In this document: piece after piece, positions 10,400-18,232 of the stretch
How positions within the stretch are numbered: the first letter of the stretch is position 1
Layout: each line of letters begins with the position of its first letter
Made by a program: the position numbers and the translations under genes
Assembly: GCA_016291185.1 (NCBI GenBank)
Contig: JAEFAI010000004.1
Span: forward strand, 1-64,000
Direction: 5' to 3'
Length of the DNA stretch: 64,000 bases
Source of the DNA: Bacteroidales bacterium
GTDB lineage: Bacteria > Bacteroidota > Bacteroidia > Bacteroidales > UBA932
Notes under the pieces: model-generated
What the model was told of the DNA's origin: nothing
What the model saw: the letters and a program-made list of their open reading frames with translations, nothing else
The model's database searches: none

Positions 10400-10561
10400 A
10401 TGGCAAAGAAAGCCGTTGCAACCTTCGCAGCCAAGGCCGGTGCCAAGAGCATGGTCAAGTGCATCCGCATGGAGAAATCCCCGAAGACCGGCGCTTACGT
10501 TTTCACGGAGCAGCTCGTCGAGGCCGAAAAGGCCAAGGATTATTTCGCCAGCAAGAAATAA
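10400..10561 (+). CDS. DUF4295 family small basic protein
   Basis: A 53-residue lysine-rich protein (MAKKAVATFAAKAGAKSMVK) that fits the DUF4295 family, found in Bacteroidota right after L28 and L33. The family is of unknown function; the constant position among ribosomal protein genes suggests a ribosome-linked role, which is inference. A good Shine-Dalgarno-like AAAGGAGA precedes the ATG by eight bases. A terminator follows 19 bases after the stop. Confidence 0.9.
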   Translation: MAKKAVATFAAKAGAKSMVKCIRMEKSPKTGAYVFTEQLVEAEKAKDYFASKK

Positions 10562-10580
10562 TTTTCTCCTGAGCTGAGAT

Positions 10581-10607
10581 AAAGCCGGTCCCGCGACCGG
10601 CTTTTTT
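10581..10607 (+). terminator. Intrinsic terminator after the rpmB operon
   Basis: AAAGCCGGTC-CCGC-GACCGGCTTTTTT: a perfect stem with a four-base loop and a run of six T. Confidence 0.93.
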
Positions 10608-10617
10608 CGTCCTCCCC

Positions 10618-10646
10618 CGTCATTCCCGACCTGATCGGGAATCTTT
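10618..10646 (-). repeat. REP-like palindromic element, variant copy 3
   Basis: CCGTCATTCCCGACCTGATC followed by GGGAATCTT. It keeps the outer GTCATTC...GAATCT shell of the other copies but has a CCCGA...TCGGG stem in place of CGCCGG...CCGGCG. It lies between the rpmB-operon terminator and the ftsY promoter. Confidence 0.65.
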
Positions 10647-10661
10647 CTTCCGATTATTTTG

Positions 10662-10669
10662 TATCTTTG
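10662..10669 (+). promoter_or_regulatory. -7 promoter element of ftsY, leaderless spacing
   Basis: TATCTTTG ends six bases before the ftsY ATG. The bases from TTTG to ATG (TAAACT) are identical to those in front of the gene at 251. Confidence 0.72.
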
Positions 10670-10675
10670 TAAACT

Positions 10676-11560
10676 ATGGCAATTAGTTTCTTTCAACGGA
10701 TTTCCCGGGCCGTGATCGGCAAGTCGAGGGTCGATGACGACACCCTCGATGCGATCGAAGAAGCCCTGGTTGAGTCGGATATGGGCGTGGAGACGACCCT
10801 GAAGGTCATCGATGCCCTGGAAGAGCGCGTCGAGCGTGATAAATTCATGTCGTTCGACGAGCTGGTGGGCCTGCTCCGCGAGGAGATCGGGGCCCTGGTG
10901 GGGGAGAGCGTGGCGCCGTTCGACTTCAGCAAGAAACCTTACGTCATCCTCGTGGTGGGCGTGAACGGCGTCGGCAAGACGACGACCATCGGCAAGCTCG
11001 CCGCCATGCTTAAGGCCCAAGGCAAGAAGGTCCTCCTGGGCGCTGCGGACACCTTCCGCGCCGCGGCGGTGGACCAGCTGACCATTTGGGCGGAACGCGC
11101 CGGCGTGGACATCGTCAAGCAGGCCATGGGCTCCGACCCGGCCTCCGTGGCGTACGATACCGTCCAGGCGGCGGTGGCGCGCGGCGCCGACGTCGTGCTG
11201 ATCGATACGGCGGGGCGTCTTCACAACCGCATCGACCTAATGAACGAGCTGACCAAGATCCGCAACGTCATCCGCAAGGTGGTCCCCGACGGACCGCACG
11301 ACGTGATGCTGATCCTGGATGCCTCCACGGGCCAGAACGCTTTCGCGCAGGCGAAGGAATTCGCCCGGGCGACGGACATCACCAGCCTGGCCGTCACCAA
11401 GCTCGACGGCACTGCCAAGGGCGGCGTGGTCGTGGGCGTGTCCGACCAGTTCCACATCCCGGTCAAGTTCATCGGCGTAGGCGAGGGGATCGATGATCTG
11501 AAGGTATTTGACAAGAAAACATTCGTTGAGCAGCTTTTTGCCCCGGAAGATTTGAAATAA
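10676..11560 (+). CDS. ftsY: Signal recognition particle receptor FtsY
   Basis: A 294-residue SRP GTPase that docks ribosome-nascent chain-SRP complexes at the membrane. The helical N domain (1-80) is followed by the G domain with GVNGVGKTTTIGKLA, DTFRAAAVDQL, DTAGR and TKLDGTAKGG, and the C-terminal FIGVGEGIDDLKVFD. The acidic A domain of E. coli FtsY is absent, as is normal in Bacteroidota. It starts with a leaderless-type promoter and is followed after nine bases by pheT. Confidence 0.97.
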   Translation: MAISFFQRISRAVIGKSRVDDDTLDAIEEALVESDMGVETTLKVIDALEERVERDKFMSFDELVGLLREEIGALVGESVAPFDFSKKPYVILVVGVNGVGKTTTIGKLAAMLKAQGKKVLLGAADTFRAAAVDQLTIWAERAGVDIVKQAMGSDPASVAYDTVQAAVARGADVVLIDTAGRLHNRIDLMNELTKIRNVIRKVVPDGPHDVMLILDASTGQNAFAQAKEFARATDITSLAVTKLDGTAKGGVVVGVSDQFHIPVKFIGVGEGIDDLKVFDKKTFVEQLFAPEDLK

Positions 11561-11569
11561 CAACAGCAT

Positions 11570-14008
11570 ATGAAACTCAGTTACAATTGGCTCAAGGAGT
11601 ATTTGAAGTGTGACCTCACGCCGCAGGAAGTGGCGAACGCGATGACCGCGATCGGCATCGAAGTTGACGGCGTGGAGGAGCAGGAGCAGATTCCCGGCGG
11701 ACTCGCCGGGGTCGTGGTGGCGAAGGTGCTGACCTGCGAGGCGCACCCGGATTCCGACCACCTGCACGTGACCACCGTGGACGCCGGCAACGGCGAGCCT
11801 GTGACGGTGGTCTGCGGCGCGCCCAACGTGGCGGCCGGTCAGAAGGTGCTCTTTGCCCAGCTCGGCACCGTGCTGCCGGGCGACTTCAAGATCAAGAAAT
11901 CCAAGATCCGCGGCGTCGAGTCGTTCGGTATGATCTGCGCCGAGGACGAGCTCGGCATCGGTACGGATCACGCCGGCATCATGGTGCTGCCGGAGGATGC
12001 CGTGATCGGCACCCCGGCCAAGGAATACCTGAAGCTGGGCACCGAGGCCGTCATTGAATACGAGATCACGGCCAACCGCATCGATGCGGCCTCCCACTGG
12101 GGTGTGGCCCGCGACCTGTATGCCTGGCTGCGTCTGAACGGCCGCCCGTGCGAGCTCGTGATGCCCTCTGTGGACGCCTTCTGCGAAGGCAAGGGCGAGG
12201 GCCTCGAGATCGAGGTACGCGACGCTGACGGCGCTCCGCGCTACACCGGCATTACCCTGAAGGGGGTGAAGGTCGGCCCGTCTCCGGAATGGCTCCAGAA
12301 CCGCTTGATGAGCATCGGGCTGCGCCCGATCAACAATATCGTCGATATCTCGAACTTCGTGCTCTTCGAGCTCGGACAGCCCCTCCACACCTTCGACGCC
12401 GGCAAGGTCGGCGGCCGCGTGGTGGTGCGTCGTGCCGCGCAGGGTGAGATCATCCGTACGCTGGACGGCGTGGAGCGCAAGCTCGACGCCCGTGACATGG
12501 TGATCGCCGACACGCAGGCGCCGATGTGCATCGCGGGCGTGTTCGGTGGCGAGGACAGCGGCGTGACCGAGGCTACCACGGACGTGTTCGTGGAGAGCGC
12601 CTGGTTCGATCCCGCTTCCATCCGCCGCACTTCCAAGAGCCTCGGCCTGCAGACCGACGCCTCCTTCCGCTTCGAGCGCGGTGGCGACCCCGAGATGCCC
12701 ATCTATGCCCTCAAGCGCGCCGTGCTCCTGATCCAGGAGTGCGCGGGCGGCGAGGTCGTGGGCAAGATCCGCGAGTCCTATCCGAAGCCCTACGAGCGCA
12801 AGCAGATCGAGCTGGACTATGCCCGCATCGAGCGTTTCGTTGGCCAGGAGATCGGCCATGACACGATCGAGAATATCCTTACCTGGTTGGGCTACGACTT
12901 CCTGGAGAAGCGCCCCGGCGGCGCTCTGGTGGCCGCTCCCTCCTATATGGTGGACGTGTATCGCGAGTGCGACGTGGTGGAGGAAATCCTCCGCATCTAC
13001 GGCTACGACAACATCGCCCTGCCGCACCACATGAAGATGTCCGTGTGCGCCACGCCGAAGCCGGATCCCGAGGCGGTGCGCAACGCCGTCTCCAACTTCC
13101 TCGCAGCCAACGGCTTCGTGGAGATTATGAACAATTCCCTGACCAAGGGAGACTACTATACCGGGTTGAAGACCTTCCCGGCCGAGAAGTGCGTCCGTAT
13201 CGTGAACCCGCTCAGCCAGGATCTCAACGTGATGCGCCAGACCCTCCTGTTGGGCGGCCTGGAGGTCATCGCTTACAACCTGAACCGCCAGCTCAGCTCC
13301 CTGCGCACCTTCGAGTACGGCAGTGTTTATAGCCGCCTCACCGACAAACCAGGTGAGACCCTGGAGGGCTACGAGGAGCACACCTGCTTCACCCTGATGC
13401 TGACCGGCACGCCGGAGAAATCCTGGCGTGCGGAGGCCGCAAAGAGCGACTATTTCCAGCTGAAGGGCTACCTGGAGCTGCTCCTGCGCCGCTATGGCGC
13501 CGATCTGGACCAGCTCTGGACCGAGGCTGCCCCGTCCGACATCTGGGCGGAAGGCATGACCTACTCCCTGCCGGGCAAGGGTCCCGTGCTCGCGACGATG
13601 GGCACGGTCAGCCCCGCGCTCACGCGCAAATTCGGCATCAAGCAGCCGGTGTTTGCGGCCGAAATCAGCTGGCCGGCGCTGTTCGCGCTGGTGAAGCGTG
13701 ACAAGGTGGCCTTCAGCGAGCTGCCGAAGTTCCCGGCGGTGCGCCGCGACCTCGCGCTCCTGCTCGACGAGGCTGTCAGCTATGCGGACCTTCGCGCCGC
13801 AGCTTTCAAGCAGGCGAAGAAGCTCCTGCGCCAGGTGGGCCTGTTCGACGTGTACCGCGGCGATAAGATTCCCTCTGGCAAGAAGCAGTACGCCCTGAGC
13901 TTCCTGATCCAGGATCCCGAGCGGACCCTCACGGACCAGGATACCGAGCGCCTGATGGAACGCCTGCTGGATACCTTCAAGAAGGATTTCGGCGCGCAGT
14001 TGCGGTAA
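11570..14008 (+). CDS. pheT: Phenylalanyl-tRNA synthetase beta subunit
   Basis: An 812-residue subunit that, with PheS, charges tRNA-Phe. The order of domains is usual: N-terminal EMAP-type tRNA-binding OB fold (about 40-150, VLTCEAHPDSDHLHVTTV), B1/B5 region with GLRPINNIVDISNFVLFELGQ, B3/B4 editing domain (FERGGDPEM), catalytic-like core and the C-terminal FDX-ACB anticodon-binding domain (about 715-812, FSELPKFPAVRRDLALLL). pheS is not in the window. It lies between ftsY and a DUF4296 gene, probably in one transcript. Confidence 0.97.
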   Translation: MKLSYNWLKEYLKCDLTPQEVANAMTAIGIEVDGVEEQEQIPGGLAGVVVAKVLTCEAHPDSDHLHVTTVDAGNGEPVTVVCGAPNVAAGQKVLFAQLGTVLPGDFKIKKSKIRGVESFGMICAEDELGIGTDHAGIMVLPEDAVIGTPAKEYLKLGTEAVIEYEITANRIDAASHWGVARDLYAWLRLNGRPCELVMPSVDAFCEGKGEGLEIEVRDADGAPRYTGITLKGVKVGPSPEWLQNRLMSIGLRPINNIVDISNFVLFELGQPLHTFDAGKVGGRVVVRRAAQGEIIRTLDGVERKLDARDMVIADTQAPMCIAGVFGGEDSGVTEATTDVFVESAWFDPASIRRTSKSLGLQTDASFRFERGGDPEMPIYALKRAVLLIQECAGGEVVGKIRESYPKPYERKQIELDYARIERFVGQEIGHDTIENILTWLGYDFLEKRPGGALVAAPSYMVDVYRECDVVEEILRIYGYDNIALPHHMKMSVCATPKPDPEAVRNAVSNFLAANGFVEIMNNSLTKGDYYTGLKTFPAEKCVRIVNPLSQDLNVMRQTLLLGGLEVIAYNLNRQLSSLRTFEYGSVYSRLTDKPGETLEGYEEHTCFTLMLTGTPEKSWRAEAAKSDYFQLKGYLELLLRRYGADLDQLWTEAAPSDIWAEGMTYSLPGKGPVLATMGTVSPALTRKFGIKQPVFAAEISWPALFALVKRDKVAFSELPKFPAVRRDLALLLDEAVSYADLRAAAFKQAKKLLRQVGLFDVYRGDKIPSGKKQYALSFLIQDPERTLTDQDTERLMERLLDTFKKDFGAQLR

Positions 14009-14012
14009 GGCG

Positions 14013-14624
14013 ATGCGTCGGGCGGCTCATATCGTAGTGCTGGCGGTCGTGCTGGCGGCGCTCTGCGCCTGCGGCCATCGCGTCCGCCGGATCCCCGAGA
14101 ACAAGCTGGTCCGCATCTACCACGATATGTTCCTGTCCGATCAGTGGGTCCGGGATCATCCGGATGCCCGGACGGCTGCCGACACGACGCTGCTTTTCGA
14201 TCCGATCTTCGAGCGCTACGGCTACACCTTCGAGGACTATGACCATACGGTCCACTATTATCTGGATCACATTGAGCAATATGTCAAGCTCTTGAATCAG
14301 GTGGAGCGGCAACTGCGCGAGGAAGGGGAGAGTCTCCAGCTGGAGGCGGACCGCCTGGCGGCCCGGGAAGTGGAATTGAACAAATACCGCCGCGCCTTCC
14401 GGAAGAAGGACTTCTCGACGGATTCGCTGCGCTGGGCCGGCATCAAACCCTTGTGGCCTGTGGCGGATACCCTCCCGGGGCAGGATACGCTCTTCCAGAC
14501 CGACTCGCTCGCCCGGGCAGACTCGCTGGCGGTGCCGGAACTGCTGGAGCAGGATGTTAAGTTGCCGAAGAAGGCGCCCGAAGCTCTTCGTGCATTGAAA
14601 GATAGTATAGACGTAATACAATAA
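14013..14624 (+). CDS. DUF4296 family lipoprotein
   Basis: A 203-residue protein with a signal peptide ending in a lipobox-like LCAC (Cys at about residue 20), then PENKLVRIYHDMFLSDQWV and a FERYGYTFEDYDHTVHYYL region that fit DUF4296. The C-terminal third is charged and has the repeats DTLFQTDSLARADSLA. DUF4296 proteins are Bacteroidota envelope lipoproteins of unknown role, often near DUF4199 and GT2 genes; here those are 12 kb away. It starts four bases after pheT and is followed after five bases by deoC. Confidence 0.78.
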   Translation: MRRAAHIVVLAVVLAALCACGHRVRRIPENKLVRIYHDMFLSDQWVRDHPDARTAADTTLLFDPIFERYGYTFEDYDHTVHYYLDHIEQYVKLLNQVERQLREEGESLQLEADRLAAREVELNKYRRAFRKKDFSTDSLRWAGIKPLWPVADTLPGQDTLFQTDSLARADSLAVPELLEQDVKLPKKAPEALRALKDSIDVIQ

Positions 14625-14629
14625 AGCCT

Positions 14630-15520
14630 ATGGATTATTTGGAGAAATACGGCTACGCTCCCGTTGACGCGGAGATAGCGACCCGCCTGCAGGCCGTCTC
14701 GTCCTCGCTGGACGCCCTGGCCACGCCGGAGGTGCTCAAGAAATGCTTTTCCCTGATGGACCTGACCACCCTGAAACCCGATGACACGGTCTCGTCCGTC
14801 AGCAATTTGGTGGACAAGGTGAGCCGCCTCCAGGCGGAATACCCGTCCTATCCGCTGCCCGCTTCCGTGTGCGTGTATCCCAATTTCGCGCCTGTCGTGC
14901 GCGAACGTCGCTGCAGCCCGGAACTGCACGTGACCACGGTCGCGAGCTGCTTCCCCTCCGCGCAGAGCTTCCTGGAAGTGAAGGTGCGCGAGTGCGAGTT
15001 GGCCGTGCAGGGCGGTGCTGACGAGGTGGACATCGTTCTGGCGCTCAACGCCTTCCTGGCTGGGGATTACGCTGCCGCGTCGAATGAGATCGTGCAGATG
15101 AAGCAGGCGATCGACGCCGAGGCCGCCCGTCAGGGCCGCCGCGTCGTGCTCAAGGTTATCCTCGAGACGGGCCTGCTCGGCTCCGCAGAGAACATCGCGC
15201 GGGCTTCGTTCCTCGCGATGGAGGCCGGTGCCGACTTCATCAAGACCTCGACGGGTAAAGTGGCGGTCAACGCTACGCCGGAGGCCGCCTGGGTGATGTG
15301 CGAGTGCATCAAGGCCTTCTACGCCAAGACCGGCCGCAAGGTCGGCTTCAAGGCGGCGGGTGGCATCTCCAACGATCGCGACGCCCGGTTCTATTATGGC
15401 ATCGGCGCCACGGTGCTCAGCGAAGATTGGGTGGAGAAGAATCATTTCCGCTTCGGCGTGAGCCGCCTGGGCAACAGCCTGATGAGCGCAATCGAACAAA
15501 AAGAGGTAAAATTCTTTTAA
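14630..15520 (+). CDS. deoC: Deoxyribose-phosphate aldolase
   Basis: A 296-residue class I aldolase that splits 2-deoxyribose 5-phosphate to glyceraldehyde 3-phosphate and acetaldehyde in nucleoside salvage. The Schiff-base lysine is in ADFIKTSTGK (about residue 205), the second active-site lysine in VGFKAAGGIS, and VKVILETGLL is the family beta strand. It is longer at the N-terminus than the 250-residue E. coli type, like other Bacteroidota enzymes. A terminator follows. Confidence 0.96.
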   Translation: MDYLEKYGYAPVDAEIATRLQAVSSSLDALATPEVLKKCFSLMDLTTLKPDDTVSSVSNLVDKVSRLQAEYPSYPLPASVCVYPNFAPVVRERRCSPELHVTTVASCFPSAQSFLEVKVRECELAVQGGADEVDIVLALNAFLAGDYAAASNEIVQMKQAIDAEAARQGRRVVLKVILETGLLGSAENIARASFLAMEAGADFIKTSTGKVAVNATPEAAWVMCECIKAFYAKTGRKVGFKAAGGISNDRDARFYYGIGATVLSEDWVEKNHFRFGVSRLGNSLMSAIEQKEVKFF

Positions 15521-15558
15521 TTTGTACGATTCTTACGATTCGCGCAATCGCAAAACAG

Positions 15559-15587
15559 GCCCTGCACGCTGCTGTGCGGGGCTTTTT
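15559..15587 (+). terminator. Intrinsic terminator after deoC
   Basis: GCCCTGCAC-GCTGCT-GTGCGGGGC followed by TTTTT: a 9-bp stem with one G-T pair. It should end the ftsY-pheT-DUF4296-deoC transcript. Confidence 0.82.
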
Positions 15588-15599
15588 ACATATTAAACG

Positions 15600-15659
15600 A
15601 TTAATCGGAAAATTAATCGGATCATTCCTGCGACCTTTGCCTGAGACAAATACTCAGGC
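15600..15659 (+). promoter_or_regulatory. Candidate promoter/operator region with direct repeats and a palindrome
   Basis: Two copies of ATTAATCGGA start at 15600 and 15612, a 12-bp period. A degenerate -7 box ending in CCTTTG lies at about 15632-15639, and a 7-bp-arm palindrome GCCTGAG-N7-CTCAGGC spans 15639-15659, ending two bases before the ATG. The repeats sit where a regulator could cover the -33 region and the palindrome where it could block the start site. Function is inference. Confidence 0.35.
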
Positions 15660-15661
15660 TT

Positions 15662-17239
15662 ATGAAAAGGTTGATTCAATTCTTTTTGACGGCCCTGCTG
15701 GCCGTCTGCTGCACCGGGCGGGTGCTGGATGTCCATCAGGAGCTGACCGACGAATCGGGCGTGGGCCACGAACAGATCGTTCTGGGTAAGCACTTGGAGG
15801 ATCCCTATTCCGTGGACAATATGGAGAAGGCGCTCGCCGCGGTGTATCCGACCAAGGCGTCGCGCGTCCCCGTACCCATGACCCATCGCTATGTCCGCTT
15901 TTTGCCGTCGGATAATAGGGATCTGGGATTGCTGGAGACTATGGGATTCGAACTGCTGGATCATCCGATGGATTACGAGATCGTGAAGGAGGGGGACTGG
16001 TATCACGATCCGTCCATCCCGGAGGACGATGTGACCTGGCAGTATGCCGTGGTGCCGAAGGATGTCAAGTTGCCGTCCGTGATCCCGTTTGAGATCCTGC
16101 ATGAGTGCTATATCCCCGAAGAGGGTGCGCAGACCCGGTCGGCCGACGGCATCGACTGGGCGGCCGTGGAGCGTGAGTCGTTCCGCCTGACGGGCAACGG
16201 CGACCTGCTCGACGATCCCGCGCTGACCAAGGGTGGCAGCGACGAGACGCCCTCCGGCCGCATCACCATTGTAGATTCCACCTACGGCGTGCCGGAGGGT
16301 GTGCGCGGGGTGCGCGTGGCGTGCAATATCTTTGTGAAGACGGCCCATGCTTTCACCGACGATGAAGGACGCTACCGGATGACGCGCAGCTTTTCCGGGA
16401 AGCCCCGCTACCGGCTGGTCTTCAAGAATTCCACCGGCTTCTGCATCGGGCTGAACCTCTTGCTGGTGCCGGCCTCAATCTCCGCACTGGGCAAGGGGGA
16501 AGCGTCCGGAATGGACGTGCAGGTGACGCAGGACTCCGACCGACGGCTGTTCAGCCGCTGCGTGGTCAACAATGCCGGCTTCGACTACTTCAAGCGTTGC
16601 GCCGCGGCGTCTCCCTCGGTCAAGACGCCGCCCTCGAACCTGCGGCTCTGGCTTTTCCAGGGCCTGGATTTCGGTTTTACCGCCATGCTGCAGCAGGGCG
16701 TGCTGATCGACCGAGGAGAGATTGGCAAACTGCTGGGCCCATACGCCACGCTGCTCAAGTTCTTCCTGCCCGACGCCCTGGTGGGCCTGAAGGGAAAAGA
16801 TACGTATGCCGATATCTATGGTGAGGCGCTCCACGCCTTTGCCCACGGCAGCCACTTCATGCTCGCAGGAAACGACTACTGGGACCGGTATACCCGTCAG
16901 CTGTTGAAGGCCTATCTGAGCTCCGGATTCACGATCTACGGCGTGGGGTCGGAAGAAGACCACGGCTATTGCGAGGTGGCAGAGATGTGGGCTTATTTCG
17001 CCCAGGCGGAGCTGTATAAGGCGCGCTACGGGAGCGCCAATGTGCCGCATTTCGGTGAGAACTGGTGGTTCCATCCGCAGATTTTCTCGTCGTTGGCCCA
17101 AGAGGGGTTGGAGTGGCATAAGATCTTTCAGGTGCTGGGTTCGGACGTGACGGACCGGGAAGTCCTTCGCAAAAAACTGAGCAGCTATTATCCAGCGTAC
17201 AAAAGTGCTATTAATAAGGCATTTGCGACATATAACTAG
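15662..17239 (+). CDS. Exported protein of unknown function with a metalloprotease-like HAFAH stretch
   Basis: A 525-residue protein with an N-terminal signal sequence ending near residues 17-18 (LLAVCC), perhaps a non-canonical lipoprotein. The first 200 residues are acidic. A short beta domain around 200-260 (GVRGVRVACNIFVKTAHAFTDDEGRYRM) resembles a carboxypeptidase-regulatory-like beta sandwich. A later helical part has EALHAFAHGSHFM, which recalls a zinc-protease HExxH helix but lacks the glutamate. I do not recognise a defined family. It is monocistronic, between the deoC terminator and the tRNA-Leu promoter. Confidence 0.75.
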   Translation: MKRLIQFFLTALLAVCCTGRVLDVHQELTDESGVGHEQIVLGKHLEDPYSVDNMEKALAAVYPTKASRVPVPMTHRYVRFLPSDNRDLGLLETMGFELLDHPMDYEIVKEGDWYHDPSIPEDDVTWQYAVVPKDVKLPSVIPFEILHECYIPEEGAQTRSADGIDWAAVERESFRLTGNGDLLDDPALTKGGSDETPSGRITIVDSTYGVPEGVRGVRVACNIFVKTAHAFTDDEGRYRMTRSFSGKPRYRLVFKNSTGFCIGLNLLLVPASISALGKGEASGMDVQVTQDSDRRLFSRCVVNNAGFDYFKRCAAASPSVKTPPSNLRLWLFQGLDFGFTAMLQQGVLIDRGEIGKLLGPYATLLKFFLPDALVGLKGKDTYADIYGEALHAFAHGSHFMLAGNDYWDRYTRQLLKAYLSSGFTIYGVGSEEDHGYCEVAEMWAYFAQAELYKARYGSANVPHFGENWWFHPQIFSSLAQEGLEWHKIFQVLGSDVTDREVLRKKLSSYYPAYKSAINKAFATYN

Positions 17240-17289
17240 AACTCATGAAAAACGATCGGATGGAATGCGCACCATTGAGTTAAGTTTTT

Positions 17290-17320
17290 TTTGTCATTCT
17301 TGCAAAAAGTTGTATCTTTG
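17290..17320 (+). promoter_or_regulatory. Promoter of tRNA-Leu
   Basis: TTTG at 17290-17293 and TATCTTTG at 17313-17320, with a 19-base spacer, are a full match to the Bacteroidales -33/-7 consensus. The tRNA begins 13 bases downstream. Confidence 0.88.
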
Positions 17321-17332
17321 CAATCCATTCGA

Positions 17333-17415
17333 GCGCGGGTGGCGAAATGGTAGACGCGCTAGTTTCAGGAGCTAGTGTCAATTGCGACGTGTGAGTTCGA
17401 CTCTCATCCCGCGCA
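17333..17415 (+). tRNA. tRNA-Leu (anticodon CAG)
   Basis: GCGCGGG pairs with CCCGCGC in the acceptor stem. The anticodon arm CTAGT-TTCAGGA-GCTAG gives anticodon CAG. A long variable arm (GTGTCAATTGCGAC) and the T arm GTGAGTTCGACTCTCAT fit a class II leucine tRNA. CCA is not encoded. Confidence 0.96.
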
Positions 17416-17416
17416 C

Positions 17417-17448
17417 AAAAGAGGCAACCGATTTCGGTTGCCTCTTTT
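17417..17448. terminator. Intrinsic terminator after tRNA-Leu
   Basis: AAAAGAGGCAACCGA-TTT-CGGTTGCCTCTTTT. The stem is near perfect and flanked by A and T runs, so it could stop transcripts from either side. Confidence 0.88.
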
Positions 17449-17570
17449 CCCTTTTAAAATATATACGTTTAGGTTAGGACTACTTCAGTAGTTTGCATAC
17501 TTGATGAGGGAGGGATACGATCACGTTTAGTTGGTTTATAGAAGTCTTTTCGTTCCTAATATTTTTAATT
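17417..17570 (-). ncRNA. Candidate small RNA between tRNA-Leu and tRNA-Arg
   Basis: A leftward promoter can be read at TATATTTG (complement of 17577-17584) with a TTGG at 18 bases as -33 (complement of 17603-17606). A transcript from there would run about 150 bases, contains the hairpin ACTAC-TGAA-GTAGT, holds no open frame longer than eight codons, and would end in the two-sided terminator at 17417-17448. This is a positional argument only; I recognise no RNA family. Confidence 0.22.
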
Positions 17571-17874
17571 CCACTGCAAATATAAAAAAGAAATATTAAA
17601 ATCCAATCATAAAAGGCTAATTATTTTGCATCAACCTGATAATTTCTTATTCTTTTCGGCAAAACGTGGCGTTTTTGAAAAATATTTTATAAACTGGGGT
17701 TGCGGGGCGAGCGGTAAAAACGTTTGCACGGATGCTTGATTACTACTAACTCCGCCCTCTAGTTTATTTGTATAACAAAATGAAGAAGGGTGGTGGTCCG
17801 GTAGTCTTCAATCAGGTCAATGAGGTAATTAAGAATACTGTCGCGGGATTCTTCCCCCGTATGTCGAAGACTTA
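17449..17874. other. AT-rich gap between two tRNA genes, no confident gene
   Basis: About 425 bases of clearly lower GC content than the surroundings. Besides the candidate leftward RNA promoter near 17580, the only open frame of note is ATG 17780 to TAG 17875, 31 codons (MKKGGGPVVFNQVNEVIKNT...), with no good promoter match and no recognised relative. The composition and the tRNA flanks would fit a decayed inserted segment, but no integrase or transposase remains are visible. Confidence 0.5.
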
Positions 17875-17922
17875 GAGCTACAAGAAAAGGATTGGCATCC
17901 ACCAATCCTTTTCTTGTAGCTC
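17875..17922. repeat. Perfect 21-bp inverted repeat overlapping the tRNA-Arg 3' end
   Basis: The left arm at 17875-17895 is the exact reverse complement of the right arm at 17902-17922, with a six-base CATCCA loop. The inner part GGATTGG...CCAATCC plus TTTTCTT can act as the leftward terminator of tRNA-Arg. The right arm continues six bases into the tRNA, so the arm at 17875 carries a copy of the tRNA's last bases. Confidence 0.85.
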
Positions 17923-17988
17923 CGAGCAGAATCGAACTGCTATCTAAGGTTTAGGAAACCTCTATTCTATCCGTTGAACTACAGAGCC
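17917..17988 (-). tRNA. tRNA-Arg (anticodon CCT)
   Basis: Read on the minus strand, GGCTCTG and CGGAGCT form the acceptor stem with two G-T pairs, including the first pair. The anticodon arm GAGGT-TTCCTAA-ACCTT gives CCT, decoding AGG. The T arm GCAGTTCGATTCTGC is regular. CCA is not encoded. A terminator for rpmF ends only eight bases upstream, so no separate promoter is obvious. Confidence 0.93.
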
Positions 17989-17995
17989 ATCAGAT

Positions 17996-18020
17996 TAAAA
18001 AAAGCCGCCATCGGGCGGCC
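17996..18020 (-). terminator. Intrinsic terminator after rpmF
   Basis: On the minus strand GCCGCC-CGAT-GGCGGC is followed by seven T. It begins about ten bases after the rpmF stop and ends just before tRNA-Arg. Confidence 0.85.
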
Positions 18021-18029
18021 CTTCACAGA

Positions 18030-18212
18030 TTACTCAGCGTTTTTGACAACGATCTGACGGCCTCTGTAGTACCCACACTCAGGGCAGACGCGGTGATAGA
18101 TCACGGTCGCGCCGCAGTTCGGGCAGGTGGCGAGGGTCGGAACCGGCGCAAAGTCGTGCGTACGGCGCTTGTCCCGGCGCTGCTTGGAAAGTTTGTGTTT
18201 CGGATGTGCCAT
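18030..18212 (-). CDS. rpmF: 50S ribosomal protein L32
   Basis: A 60-residue basic protein starting MAHPKHKLSKQRRDKRRTHD, with the zinc-ribbon cysteines in CPNCGATVIYHRVCPECGYY. L32 sits at the peptidyl-transferase region of the 50S subunit. It follows the yceD gene by 20 bases, the classic yceD-rpmF pair. Confidence 0.98.
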   Translation of the reverse strand: MAHPKHKLSKQRRDKRRTHDFAPVPTLATCPNCGATVIYHRVCPECGYYRGRQIVVKNAE

Positions 18213-18232
18213 TGCTTTATCTTTTTAAACTA

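Noticed and set aside
17449..17988. Degraded integrated element at tRNA-Arg
   Set aside because: The repeated tRNA end and low GC are suggestive, but the repeat is inverted rather than direct and there is no integrase or phage gene, so I do not call an att site.
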